DNA from: Allolobophora icterica
Lineage: Eukaryota; Annelida; Clitellata; Crassiclitellata; Lumbricidae
Direction: 5' to 3'
Length of the DNA stretch: 64,000 nt
NCBI GenBank assembly: GCA_963556255.1
Contig: OY744615.1
Location: 17,940,077 to 18,004,076, forward strand
Positions 1-11,728 of the stretch are shown piece after piece. Both the position numbers and the translations under genes were made by a program. Under the pieces are notes generated by a model. That model worked only from the letters and a program-made list of their open reading frames with translations, had not been told where the DNA came from and did not search any database. Every line of letters begins with the position of its first letter. Position 1 is the stretch's first letter.

Positions 1-111
1 TTTCTAAGTTCCTTTGTAGGATACTCTGACCACCACTGCTGCAGTTACTGTGTCTCAACAGAAGTTCGCTACTGTCCGTACTGTGGTAGTGCCAGTCCCA
101 AGCCTGGATAA
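1..111 (+). CDS. Possible C-terminal exon, Cys-rich (zinc-ribbon-like), cut by window edge
   Basis: The frame is open from the first base and stops at TAA 109-111. It encodes about 36 residues rich in Cys and His, with HHCCSYC followed by YCPYCG, a spacing like a small zinc ribbon or treble-clef knuckle, and ends SPKPG. A pyrimidine-rich tract ending in AG at 18-19 could be a splice acceptor, which would start the exon at 20. No upstream exon is visible, so the gene cannot be named. It could equally be a chance ORF or part of a transposon; the regular CxxC pairs argue for coding. Confidence 0.3.
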   Translation, partial: FLSSFVGYSDHHCCSYCVSTEVRYCPYCGSASPKPG

Positions 112-336
112 TAGAGGAGTCTGAGGAGGGCAACGCCAATCGTCATTGTTATGCCACAGTAGGCCTAGACTATCGTTAAACAATAACTAACCAACCAACT
201 TAACAGGTGACTAACTGATGAGTGATGAACAAAAGGTGGATTGCAAATAATGCCCCACCATTGGCATACAGCTTTAACATAAACATGATCGAGTGAAAAG
301 TTACGCCAAAACTGCATGTACAATCGGAACAATCAA

Positions 337-2360
337 CCATCAGGCAGTGGCGGATCCAGGATTTCTTGCGCGGGGGGGCAAAGGTTTCTTCTGAGGGGCG
401 CCACGTTCTAGGGTAAATTTGTAATCAACTTTAAATGATAGTACAGCCTACAGGTATATTTAATGTAATGCCAATTGCAGTAGACCACTAGTATATACTA
501 TCCTATTTTAAACTGTTTCAAAGTGAAGAAATGTTTCCTATTCTATGTACACCGTCAGTGGGAAGATGAGACGGCGAGGGAGAGGACCCACCCTCATATA
601 TCGAGGCTAAGAAAATGAAGTCGCTAGCACTTCATACCCATCACTGCCTCAGGGCTAGCTTAAGGGACTACTCTTCTTCTTCTATTCTTTTGCACTTGGC
701 ATCGTTCCTGTCGTATTAAATTAGGCATTACAGTTTGATCATTTGAAATCCGAAATTTTGCAAGCAAATGTAGGCCCTAAAATGTAAATCTGCGACTAAA
801 TGAGGTTGCAGATGCTACAGAGAGACTTAGTGCCTACATGTAGGCCCTACATCGATAACATCATGCTGTGGAGTCTGTCTATGCGCCTCAAACTTAGTCC
901 TGCCAAATCCGAGCTCATCTGGTTTGACCGTTCCTATAAGCTCCTACAGTGTGCTGAACTCTCACTTTCTACTTCCTCCTCTCTACTCTGCCCATCATCT
1001 TCTGTTCGGAAACTTGGAGACATTGTTGACTCAACACGTGTACTCTCCCTAAAACCTCAGATAGCCGCCATTTCTCGGATTTGCTTGTTTCACCTCAGAA
1101 GCAGCCGGCAGCCTCGCTCTACTCTGCATTCAGCATCACTGGAAACACTGTTGCACTGCCTTATCCTGACGCGACTATACTACTGCAACTCTATGGTCTC
1201 CTTGAATGCAAACTGCTTCCTATAACCAAAATACTGCATCAGGCTGCAAGTCTCTCTCACTCTTGAACTCTCCTACCGAAACCATATGACACCTGTTCTT
1301 CGCTCTCCGCCTGAAAAGCTGACATTTTCACTTGCATGTTGTAGGTAATTTTGTGATAAATGTTGTAAATTTCAAACATTGTTTGGCATTTGCTTGAAGA
1401 CTAGCTCGCTTCATAATTTTATGCTTAGGCCCTATAGTCGCTTCGCTAAGTTTTCTGCCGGTTTGCGTTTAGTAGTTTAACGTCAACCATGATGATAACG
1501 TCAACCATGATGATACAATTTATAATTATATCCTATTTATCACAATTTAAAGCTAATGTTATTTATTTAAGGAACGTGAATTGACATTATAAATACCACA
1601 TTTTCTTCGTTTCATGGCAGTTTAGGCCTAATCCAATACGCGGATCGCCAATCCGAAAGCGACTTGTAGAGAATTGCTATGATAAATATCCAAAACGCCG
1701 TGTCATTTAGGTTTAGATGCCGTCTGCGTTAGAAATTTGATATACCACACTCGTTAACTGCCGGAATGTGTGCTAGATGGTGGATATGTTTAAGCTTGGC
1801 ACCGGCGATTTGGGGTATACGATATCGTATGACTCATATTAATTGAGGATGACTTTGCTTGCCTGTGGGCTGTGTAGGACTCTGTACGTTGCACTTTGGA
1901 ACTTAGCCTACATCCTGAGACACATGGAGAGTGAGGGTCAATTCAGGGTCATGCCAATCTTCCATATCCTGCCTATGTTGTCTGTCTCTCTACCCTCCCT
2001 ACTACATACGTAAAGATAGACAGAACAGCAATACTTGGGGAAGCCATGGACATCTAGATATAATATCCAGATGTTCATGGGGGAAGCACTGCAGTTGAAA
2101 TTAGACCTAGCCGACTCAATAGCGATGGGCGTTGTTTATTGGGGTTAAGAAAGTGGGGTACGATAACCAAGTCCATAGCAAAAATTACGCCTATCACTAT
2201 GGACATGGCTTTAACTAAACCTCGATCATGCCAGGCCCGTTCTGGCAGCCCACCATAACAGGCGGGTCTGGTCTGGAGGGGCGCCGTCAGACAACCAAGA
2301 GGGGCGCGGGGGGCGAACCGCCCCCCCGGGCCTATAGCTAAATCCGCCACTGCCATCAGG
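337..2360. mobile_element. hAT-like element (2008 bp) with 8 bp TSD, carrying a LINE fragment
   Basis: The element runs 345-2352. Left end CAGTGGCGGATCCAGG and right end (reverse complement) CAGTGGCGGATTTAGC form short TIRs typical of hAT superfamily elements. The flanking octamer CCATCAGG is present exactly at 337-344 and 2353-2360. GC-rich subterminal runs (CGGGGGGGC near 369-379; the matching stretch near 2280-2330) continue the inverted repeat. No hAT transposase is visible. The interior holds a LINE reverse-transcriptase relic, so the element is non-autonomous. Confidence 0.85.
770..1330 (+). pseudogene. LINE reverse transcriptase relic inside the hAT element
   Basis: The translation from 800 to 1225 contains RLKLSPAKSELIWF, then SVRKLGDIVDST and a late LTRLYYCNSMV. 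This order (K-S-E-L motif, V-R-L-G motif, R-L-D-Y-C-N-like motif) is that of the region after the YADD box in L2/CR1/Daphne-type LINEs. The N-terminal RT and the endonuclease are absent and the C-terminal part is frameshifted after about 1225. It lies wholly inside the hAT element, so it was captured by it or inserted into it. Confidence 0.65.
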
Positions 2361-2554
2361 CCATCTAAGATTCTAAGTGAACAGACCTCACCACAGAAGC
2401 AAGTAATTGGAAAGCTCAAGGACGTAACTTTAGTCTAGAAAGTGGGGTTCCAAATTTCGCATTGTTTCAGCTTTGCGGCTGTTAAATAATTATAACACCA
2501 TCGTTTGTATTACAAGCATAAAAATAATTATAGGCTTAATAATGATGATGATGA

Positions 2555-2595
<41 letters not shown>

Positions 2596-3840
2596 TACTT
2601 GTTAATTGGCAAGGCGGGGGAGTGGGAATTTTACATGCAAACCGGGGTCCAAATTTTTTTTTATAATTTGTGACGTTAGAGTTCATATTTTTACATATTT
2701 GGGTTCCTTATGTTGTGGGAATTGCGATGGCGTGAAGCTTTTTTCAAAATGTTTAATTAAAATAAGTTAAATTAGAACTGGAACTTTGACCGGAAACCGG
2801 GGTGCAGTAGTACTCAGTAGTACTATTATAGAGAATTCGGTAACATAGACCGAATATTTTTATATATTCGTAATGCTTATATTATGAGGATTACGAAAAG
2901 GCCAGGTTTTAGTAAATTAGTTACTAATATGAGGTGTAGGAGGTGTAATAATTAGTTGGAAGTTTCATAGCAAAGCGGGGTCCGGTTGTAGTTGCTATCG
3001 CCCTGAAAGGTAGATGGCAACAGAAATCAAAGCCAACTGAAGCCCAATGTGTCGTATCGTGAAGCGTTTATATAAACATATGCGCTATAAGAAGAGTACC
3101 TATATTTATACCAAGGTCGACGTCATCGGTCATAGAAATAATAAATGTCTAAAAATAATATTTACGCGTACGTTTTGAGTTTTAGTGGTAATAATGTAGA
3201 GTTTAATATCGGTAAGCCAATATATAGACTTTTTCCAGCGGGTTAGAGTAAAACTTGTCTTTTGGTTTATTAATTTCCTCCTGATGCTAGTTTGTTATTT
3301 ATTAATAAAAAATGAACACTGTCCGAATAGAATACCGCAGCGACGCAAAATATTGTGCTAGAATTATGGAAATCTCCATCAAAATCTTTGAAAAATTCTG
3401 ACAAGTGTATAACTTTCAGCATTTGTTCATAAAGGTATATGTTTTTTTTATCGTTTGCTGTTTTTGGGGCAATTTTATTGTTGCTGTCATGTCCAGCCTT
3501 TTGAGCCGATTTAAACAGCGCATGGACTTTATTTGCACACGACACGTCAGAATATGGTTATCCGGATAGCTTTGCACCCAAGCATCCTAGTTCTAACACA
3601 AATTTCCCCCAAATAGTAACCATTATTAACCATTTACCATAACTAACTATTATTTACCAAAATTTAGTGTTTGGTTAAACCACATTGCGGACAATTTTCT
3701 GGGTTTACATTATTAAATGGAATTGATCTGTACCTATGTACGGTATGGGCTGTACTGTTGCGCAAACTGGTCGGGGTTCATGCAATCTGTTTGTCAGGGA
3801 AGACATTCTGGTGCTTCATCTGTTCAGATGCTATCGTGGA
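2361..3840. other. No gene recognised
   Basis: AT-rich. The start (2420-2460) shares the phrase TCTAGAAAGTGGGGTTCC with a similar phrase near 61515-61540, suggesting a low-copy dispersed repeat. A 91-codon minus-strand ORF at 3270-3545 shows no recognisable motif. Apart from the (TAC)n run I see nothing else I can support. Confidence 0.4.
2545..2596 (+). repeat. (TAC)n microsatellite
   Basis: Uninterrupted TAC/CTA repeat, preceded by a short (ATG)n run at 2541-2553. Confidence 0.9.
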
Positions 3841-4189
3841 TCGGTAAATGCAAAGACTGAGTGCCTGTGTATATAAACAATATGGTTGTCACCTACTTTG
3901 CTCCAGTAGAGCACTGTTGGCTACCAGCCTTGTACCGTAATGCAATTCGCTAGGCTAGTAAGTAGTACAAACTGTTAAGTTCCTCGAAAATTATAATATA
4001 TGCAAACATCTTAAGAAATGCATTCAAAAGATGCTGTCAGCTGCGAAGGCTCTGAACGAGAGAAACCAAACTATGCTCTGACTTCTCCATTTTGTTGTTG
4101 ACAAGCTTGACAATCCTAAATGCAAAATTGCCCAGTGTGCTGGCAATCTTAAATGGAGCGACCTACTGCTTTACCCTGACTCAGTAAAG

Positions 4190-5150
4190 CTTTAGTGTCT
4201 CTTAGTGTTGCTTTCGACTCTGTCGACCACCAGCTTCTACTTTCTAGACTCAGTAAAGCTTTACTGTTTCTTGGTCTGGGACTGCCTTAAATTGGTAAGC
4301 TTCTTACCTCTGCAATAGGTATCAGCAAGTGGGTATTGGTACTGCGCGATCGGATCCTTCTCTCTGCAATGCTGGTGTCCCTCAGGGTTCTGTTCTTGGT
4401 CCCTTATTATTTACCATCTTCACTTCACCAATCATTCACATAGCCAATCACTGTGTCCAGTTGGAGTCCAGTTACAGCAGTTTGCTGATGATACTCAGTA
4501 TGTAATCACTCTGTTGCCAACGGTTCAGTCCAGTAAAGTACCGGGGGGTAATACTGGAAGAGTGCCTCTCTTCAGTACATGCATGGTTCTGGTTCAATGG
4601 CCTTGCTATAAACTCAGACAAGTCTAAGTCAATCATGTTTGGCTCATGCAAGAAACTGGGCTCTTTCCCTTCTTATTCTAGCGTTGACCTTGCTAGCACT
4701 GTTGCTTCGATATCAAAGACTGTCAGAACACTTGGGGTCACTTTGTACAGTAATCTCACATTCCAGTCCCACATAACAAACCTTTGCAAATCTTGTTCGT
4801 ATCATATCAGGGCAATACATCACTAAAGGTCTGCTCTTTCCAAAGACATGTTACAGACCATAGCCTGTTCTCTTGTCTGCTCTCGCCTCCATTATGCCAA
4901 CTCTGTGTTTGCAGGCATGTCATATCTTCAAGTCAACAGGCTTCAATGCATCCAAAATTCAATGCACCCAAAATTCATCTTCAATACTGCCAAGCAACCA
5001 AATTTCAGTCAATTTTGCCACCTGATATGCGAAACAACACCCTAACATATTATTACTGTATAGGAATTAGTACTGGGAAATGTGGAGTTCTGCATGTCAG
5101 CAAGGATACCTCTTGCAAATACATTGGTTTTCAGTAGTCTAGATCACTGT
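4190..5150 (+). pseudogene. L2/CR1-like LINE reverse transcriptase, degenerate
   Basis: Conceptual translation across several frames follows the order of a LINE RT. It shows a VAFDSVDHQLLLSRL palm segment (about 4205-4250), a GVP.GSVLGP equivalent (about 4372-4405), a YADD-region remnant near 4480-4500, then INSDKSKSIMFGSCKKLGSF (4611-4670), VRTLGVTLYSNLTFQSHI (4724-4777) and TIACSLVCSRLHYANSV (4857-4907). Many frameshifts and stops separate these blocks, so it is a dead copy. At 5105-5230 a further LINE-like stretch (SSLDHCNSLL) follows, perhaps from a second copy. Confidence 0.75.
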
Positions 5151-5489
5151 AACTCGCTTCTTACTTGTATCAGTAGGTCAAACATGCTGAAGCTGGAGAG
5201 ACTTGAGAACTCTTGGCTAGAGCCATAACTAATACATCAAAAATGAACATTTAACCATGTACTTATATCTTTGCATTGGCTAAGAAGTTACTAAGAAGTT
5301 CAGCTAAGAAGTTACTAATTACCATTACGATTACACTTACTGATTCCTTGGATTGTTAAGATTGTGTGCAACATGTTCTAGTGCACAATAATGTTTGTAT
5401 TTGCAGACTCTTAATGATAAACTGCAGGTACTTATAGGCAGAGACCCACTCGTTGTCATCATCATCACTCCTGTAATGCGTCGTGTTGA

Positions 5490-6120
5490 AGTGTTGTGCG
5501 ATGCATCATGTATCTGCTTCATAGACTCGACAGCGATGCCAACAAACATGCCATCACGTTTCTGTTGACAACATGCGCTGCTGGAGCCGTGCCGCTTGCC
5601 GTCATAATAACATCTGGCCAGTCGCAAGCTGACTATAAGACAGGGTTCATGCTGCTAAAGAAGTCATGTGACAATCTGTTTGGTGGTACTAGTCATCCTG
5701 CAGTCTTCATGACAGACGATAGCGATACTGAATGGAATGCTTTGGCTGCCACGGTTCTAGGACTTTTCGCCCCCGGAAGATTCGCCCCCGACATTTCGCC
5801 CCCCGGAAGTTTCGCCCCCGTCGATCCAGCTTCTAACCTTAGTTACATTTTCATCATAGATCCAGTTTCTAGTCTTCTAGTTACATTTTCATCGCTAATC
5901 CAGCTTCTAGTCTTAGTTACATTTTCATCATGGATCCCGGAGGCGAAACTTCCTCGGGGGCGAATCTTCCCGGGGGCGAAATGTCGGGGGGAATCTTCCG
6001 GGGGCGAAACTTCCGTATCCCGGCTGCCACATGGCCTGAGAGTCTGCTGTGACTATGTCTCTTCCATGTTTCAACAACAATGCGATGAGTCCACATCGGC
6101 TGGCATTCTTCCATTGTTAG
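5490..6120 (+). pseudogene. MULE-like transposase fragment split by a foldback insertion
   Basis: Residues from 5496 include AGAVPLAVIITSG, then FMTDDSDTEWNALAAT. This is the pattern of the MULE transposase core (PLG.ii.S ... v.mTD.s..er.al...wp..lLLC). The reading frame is interrupted at 5752 and resumes near 6031 with a W-P-E-S-L-L-like continuation followed by a stop. The flanking GGCTGCCAC duplication explains the break. Only about 110 residues of the domain are recognisable and the ends are missing. Confidence 0.6.
5744..6030. mobile_element. Foldback element 1 (269 bp), C/G-rich 15-mer arms
   Basis: The element is about 5753-6021, flanked by GGCTGCCAC at 5744-5752 and 6022-6030. The left arm has tandem units such as TTCGCCCCCGGAAGA (14-15 bp period, about 5765-5821). 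The right arm (about 5940-6018) carries the inverted units (GGGGGCGAATCTTCC and GGGGGCGAAACTTCC). The core (5822-5938) holds three copies of a unit related to AGCTTCTAGTCTTAGTTACA followed by TTTTCATC. A foldback with a 15 bp tandem outer domain and a different inner domain is the design of sea-urchin TU elements. Confidence 0.8.
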
Positions 6121-6539
6121 TAGATTATAGAACCGGTTTGAAAAAGTGTGTACTAGGTCTCATGGATCAGCTGGACGAGTGGTTTTGGTTTTAATTACTG
6201 GTTGGACTCGTGTTTTCACGAGGCTTCGCAATGTGCAGACTGGCTCGCAATGAGAAACATTCTTACATTCATTTGGATACAGTCAATAATTTCTGATAGG
6301 AGAATGAGTGCCACATGATCAGCCTCGGTTGTGTGACATTGCTGGTTGTCAAGAAGACATAAAACCCCGTAAGCCCATACTTTGTGGTTTGTTTTGTGCT
6401 GTTTGTTTTGTCGCTTTCCTGGGTTGATATGTAATGTCTTCAATGTTATTCTAACTTCATTACTATTATTACAACTGATTGTAATTAATATACTCACTGC
6501 ACTTACAGTGTTCATTCCTAAATCAAGAACTGTTCATGG

Positions 6540-6790
6540 TAAACAAACTTTTCTTTTGCTGGACCTACTTTATTGAATTCTCTCCCTGTGTCTGTGCGTT
6601 CTGCTCTTTCTGCTCGGTCATTTAACCGTTTCAAATTGATGCCTTGTGCATTAGGCACTGGCGCAACAGAAGTTACTAATTACAATTGCAATTGTAACAA
6701 AATAGGTCATATCTATGCCAATTGTTATATTTGCCCTACTTCTCTTTACATATTTCTACACTGGTTTAAGATTATATAAAATTATAAAGT
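6540..6790 (+). pseudogene. LINE 3' end fragment
   Basis: The stretch translating as LPVSVRSALSARSFNRFKL (near 6576-6632) matches the extreme C-terminus of L2/CR1-like LINE ORF2 (W-N-x-L-P ... F...LK). It is followed by a short 3' UTR-like AT-rich stretch. Nothing upstream (6195-6540) continues the RT. Confidence 0.5.
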
Positions 6791-7440
6791 GGTATTATAG
6801 TAGGTGCGTTATTGTCTTTTATTTTCTCTTAGTTACTGTAGCCTGCAGTAGAATTAACTGCAGAGCCTGACACTTAATGACCAAAATGGCCCACCATTAG
6901 CTTCCGATATCCTTTACATTGACGTTTAACTGAATATTTCTGTCAATTTAGGATCAAATGGGGAGAGCAATGATAGGTTGATTAACTGGGGATTGGATTC
7001 ATTCATCTGTCCTCCTCTGCACAGATATACACACGCATACACAGACACGCGGACATACACAGAGATAGGCATAAACGTAGACAACAATATTTAGTCTATT
7101 AATAGGGTGATATTTTCTTCGCGTTTAAGGTTATAAGATATTAAGCTGAATAACATGGTAAAACAATAAGCAATAAAATGAGCAACAAGAACTGGCGAGA
7201 AGTAGTTTTGTTTTATAAATATTAATGCGAAAATATGACCCAACAGTCAATCAATCGATGGGGAAAATACAAGCTCCGTGTTGGAACTGGATTCATATCA
7301 GTGCCGCCATCTTTCGAATGAGCCTATTCGCAAGCGCTCAGCCAAAACATAATCGATAGGCAGGTTCGGTCAGAATCTACTCCAGGTCAAGATCAAAAGT
7401 GATCAGACAGTCAGACGACTAAGGTGGTTGGTGTTTAGAG
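6790..7440. other. No gene recognised
   Basis: AT-rich spacer with ACA/CACAC-rich stretches at 7018-7062. I see no coding signal. Confidence 0.4.
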
Positions 7441-7469
7441 TTGAAACGGCGAGGGAGGTAAGGGGAAGA

Positions 7470-7655
7470 GGCCGTTTAGCCCCCTAAATACCGGCAGGGC
7501 GTGCTAATGGTAATTACTGTCGCGCTTGGCTCCTGGGGTAGGCAGGGACCCCAGCCGGATACAGTGGGCTGTTCAATTCGCCAGCCTGTCAGCAGTTACT
7601 TACCGCTAGTCATAAATGTCAAGTAGCTAGAAAAAAGACACTCAGGCCATAATTA
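7470..7655 (+). repeat. Dispersed SINE/MITE-like repeat, family B, copy 1
   Basis: Shares CGCGCTTGGCTCCTGGGGTA (here) or TGCTGGGGTA (copy 2), a GGGCGTGC start and a GTCATAAATGTCAA end with the copy at 24128-24320. The order and spacing are the same, so these are two diverged copies of one interspersed repeat. The GTCATAAATGTCAA tail recurs alone at 27208. Confidence 0.55.
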
Positions 7656-7869
7656 GGGTGTCTTATAAACTATGAGCCCCAATTTGAACTAATATACACA
7701 GTTACAATTGTACTAAATTGTAAACTTCAGTCCTTAATTTCAGTGCAGGATTAAAGCATAAGCCAACTAAGCCATGTCCCATCGCTTAAGGCCGCACAAG
7801 TTCCACAACGTTTTTGAGGGCCCAAAAATCCAGAGCAAATTCCTAATATTGTATAATTTTGAATCATTC

Positions 7870-8345
7870 TAGCCATCATCATCAGTTCCTGACGCCAGCC
7901 ATTTGGCGGCGATGGGCACGAATAATTGATCTCTAGGCTAATTGTCCTCGGTCATTTGTCAAGTCTATTGCCCCCCTTAATGTTAGTCCAAGTGATGTTA
8001 TGCCCTCGGTTATATTATCTATCCAGCCTAGTCTTGGTCTGCCTTTGTGTCTTTTTCCTTCGAATCTTGCATGTAGTGCACTGTGTGGGATTCTGTCAAC
8101 TGGCATTCTCTTTACATGTCCAAACCATCGGAGTCTTCGTTGGACGACTTTGTCTAGCAGAGTTGTTTTGATGCCTAATGATTGTCTTATGTCATCATTT
8201 CTTATTTTCTGCAGTCTTGAAATCCCTGCGATCTTCCTCAGCCAGCTCATTTCTGCTGTAAGAATTCTTCTTTCATCTTCTTTTCGCATTGTCCAACATT
8301 CCGATCCATATAGATATCAGACGAAGTATTAGAACAAGTGGAGAA
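7870..8345 (-). pseudogene. RTE-like LINE C-terminal fragment
   Basis: The minus-strand ORF at 8289-7933 encodes a segment with RRLRWFGHVKRMPVDRIP and later KGRPRLGWIDNI. This is the RTE-like ORF2 tail (R-x-L-R-W-x-G-H-V ... G-R-P...W). Upstream, around 8300-8340, the Y-G-S-x-C-W-T-like segment is out of frame. No RT palm is left. Confidence 0.75.
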
Positions 8346-8561
8346 AAGACGTAACAGCCAAACAACAAGCATGCACTGCAGACCGGAAACATTTTAACTG
8401 GCTCACTGGGGAAATCTGTAGGGTGACCTTTGCGGAAGCCAGATTGACAGGCAGGGCCTGAAGTGTGGGTTCCGGTCCGCTATTCCGGGGGTCCGCTATT
8501 CCGGGGCCCACTATTCCGGGGTCCGCTATTCCGGGGGTCCGCTATTCCGGGTATCCGCCGG

Positions 8562-9235
8562 ACTTTACATACATACAACATACATACATATATAAATGCA
8601 TACATAAATATATATATATATATACATGCACACATACGTACATACAAATACACATGTACATACATACATACATACACATATACATACATGTATGTACATA
8701 CATACATGTATGTACATATATACATACATGCACACATACACACATGCATACATACATACATACATGTATGTACATACATACATGTATGTACATATATACA
8801 TACATGTATATACATACATACATACATACATACATAAACACGTACATAGGTACATAATTACATACACACATACATGTATATACATACATACATGCATACA
8901 CACGTACATACATATACACGTACGTACATACATACACATATACATTCATGTATGTACATACATACATACATACACACGTACACACATACATACATAGATA
9001 TATGTACGTACATACATACATGTGCGCACATACATAAATACATACATACGTGCACACATACATGCATACCTGTATGTACATACATGCATGTATGTACATA
9101 ATTATACACATACGTACATACATATATACATACATAAATACATGTATGTACTTACATCCCATACACATATACATACATTCATGTATGTACATGAATGTAC
9201 ATAAATCCCATAGTATGTACATGAATGTACATAAA
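8562..9235 (+). repeat. (TACA)n-type microsatellite, left inner arm
   Basis: About 670 bp of imperfect TACA tetramers with TATA, CACA and TACG interruptions. The many long ORFs here (MYVCMY, HTYIHT) are products of the repeat and not genes. Confidence 0.9.
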
Positions 9236-10739
9236 TCCCATAGAAAAATTAAACCAATTGACATCACCCTGGAAATAGCAGGTACCACCATAGAACAATT
9301 AGAGTCAACTAAATTTCTGGGTGTAATAGTTGACAGTCACTTATCTTGGAAAGACCATATTAATTATGTTGCGCTAAAAATGGCAAAAAATATAGGAATT
9401 ATAAAGAGGATTTCCTACTTACTCCCTATATCTATCCGGTTAAATCTTTTACGCTTGTGCTGTCGATTCGTTGAATCCTAGCGACTGTCATGGTCAACCT
9501 TCTCCATGTGCTCCGATTTCTCGTTGCCTCTCTCAGCTCCGAGATGTTCATCTTGAATGCCTCCTGTATCTCGTCCATCCATCTCCTCCTTGGTCGTCCT
9601 CTCCTCCTTCTCCCCCACCCCCCCCCGATACGCCAACATCATCTCCTTTTCCAGCCCATCTGCACGCATAACGTGTCCAAAGTATGACATCTTCTGCCTG
9701 GACGCTCTCTGCCCCAACGTCAAACTCCCTCTCCAGTGTCCTATTTCTTCCAGGATATCCTCGTTAGTTCTCTTCTCAGTCCAAGAAACCCTCAACATTT
9801 TCCTCCAGATCCACATTTCACATGCCTCAATTTTCTTCTCCAATGCCTTGGTTAAATCTTTACTACTCCTTGATCCTACCCTACTTAAACTACTGTACTT
9901 TGGTTTGGGCTTCCAATTATGAGTCGAGGATACAAAAATTAGTAATTCTTCAAAAGAAAGCAATAAGGGCTATTGTAGGAGTCACCAGAGATACCCATAC
10001 CGCCCCTTTATTTAAAAAATTTAATCTGTTAGAACTAAGGCAAATTCGTACTGCACAAATAGGTGACTTCTTCTATCGATTTGAACGCAAACTATTACCG
10101 GCTTCATTTATGAACTATTTCATATCAGGCACCCAGATTCATTCTCACTACACAAGAAGCGCAAATGAGTATCGACCAGATAAAGCTCGCACTAATATTA
10201 GAGTGTTCAGCCTAAAATGTTACGGACCTAAAATCTGGAATACCATACCCCTAGATGTACGTCTTGCTGCTAACCCCTATTTATTTAAGACTAGACTGCG
10301 TTCGTATTTGACGGATTCTGTTTAAGTTGCTCCCTCATCAGTGTACATGTTACTAATGCAAACTTTAAGAAATCTGCATACGTCTGTACGTGGGCCTATC
10401 CAATCCTAGGGGCCATCATATTAGGTTTCTAGTTAAGATTAGTTAAGTTTAGTTAAGATACAATTACACTGTTGTTACCGTGGTCTCCACTCAACAATAG
10501 GGGACACGCCCTATATATTATGCATAAATAGACCTGTTGAGACTACTTTCGCAATGACAGTCATGTAGTTAAGGTGATTGGTCCACTTTAGGTGCTCCTG
10601 CTTAGCGGGATTAATTAATCCCTTTAGGGCCACCTTTTGTGGCCAGTAATGATTATTCTGGGTTTGCGTTTAAGTAATTGTTTATGTTCACTCATTGCTT
10701 GGTTGCAATAAAGATTTTTGATTTGATTTGATTTGATTT
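9236..10739 (+). pseudogene. CR1/L2-like LINE, 5'-truncated, split by an RTE fragment
   Basis: The RT C-terminal region starts with ITLEIAGTTIEQLESTKFLG and SHLSWKDHI (9261-9360). It runs to 9450, is broken by an insertion, and resumes in the same frame at 9862 with YYSLILPYLNYCTLVWAS. It ends at the stop 10323-10325 after KCYGPKIWNTIPLDVRL. The 3' UTR (10326-10715) has a GCGGGATTAATTAATCCC palindrome and the tail is (TTGAT)n at 10716-10739. Two other copies of this family lie at 25540-26395 and 30190-32340 on the minus strand. The codons are little decayed, so the copy is fairly young. Confidence 0.8.
9439..9861 (-). mobile_element. RTE-like LINE 3' fragment with 12 bp TSD, inside the LINE
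   Basis: The insert is about 9451-9849, flanked by GGTTAAATCTTT at 9439-9450 and 9850-9861. On the minus strand it encodes ACEMWIWRKMLRVSWTEKRT and FGHVMRADGLEKEMMLA. This is nearly the same as the C-terminus of the larger RTE-like copy at 59069-61294, with one frameshift after the GHV block. Removing the insert restores the host LINE frame (RLNLYYSLILPY). Confidence 0.85.
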
Positions 10740-10809
10740 AACATACATGTACGTACATACATACATAAACACATACATACATACATACATACATACATAC
10801 ATACATACA

Positions 10810-10843
<34 letters not shown>

Positions 10844-11728
10844 CGTACATACATATAAATATACGTACATACATACAAATATACATACTTACATGCATAC
10901 ATACATGCATACATACATACACAGATGCACACATACATACATGGATGTATGTATCTATGTATGTATGTATTTTGTATCCATGTATATATTATTATGTATT
11001 TACGTGTGTATGCATGAATGTATGTATGTATGTACCTGTGTATGTATATACGTGTTTATGTATGTCTGTATTATGTATGTACGTATTTATGTACGTGTGT
11101 ATGTATGTACGTATGTATGTTTGTACGTGTGTATGTATGTATACATGTATGTAGCCTATGTTTTCATTTATGTACGTGTGTATGCATGTATATATGCATT
11201 TATATATGTATGTATATATGTATGTATGTATGTAAGTATGTATGTTGTATGTATGTATACAATATGTATTTACGCGTGTATGTATGTATATATGTATGTA
11301 AATACATGTATGTATGTACATACATGTATCTATGTAATCTATGTTTGTATGTTTTAATGTACATGTGTATGTATGTATGCATGTTGTATGTATGTAGCCT
11401 ATATATTATGTATTTACGTGTGTCGGTATGTAGGATTGTACATACATGTATCTATGTAAGGATGTATGTACGTGTGTATGTATGTACGTATGTATGTAAG
11501 TTTGTACATACATGTATGTATGTATGTAGGCATGCATGTATGCATGTACATACATGTATTAAGTATAAACATGTATGTATGCTTTTATGTATGTATGTAT
11601 GTCTGTATGTCTGTTTGTATGTATGTACGTGTGTATGCATGCATGTATGTATGTATATATGTACGGGTGTATGTACGTATATTTGTGTGTATATAATGTA
11701 TGTATGTTGTATGTTCTATAATATGTAT
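10740..11728 (+). repeat. (TGTA)n-type microsatellite, right inner arm
   Basis: About 990 bp. It begins as a pure TACA run (10762-10838), then switches to TGTA tetramers from about 10945, inverted relative to 8562-9235. Apparent ORFs are repeat translation only. Confidence 0.9.

Noticed and set aside
3270..3545. 91-codon minus-strand ORF
   Set aside because: No recognisable motif, AT-rich DNA, no splice or repeat support.
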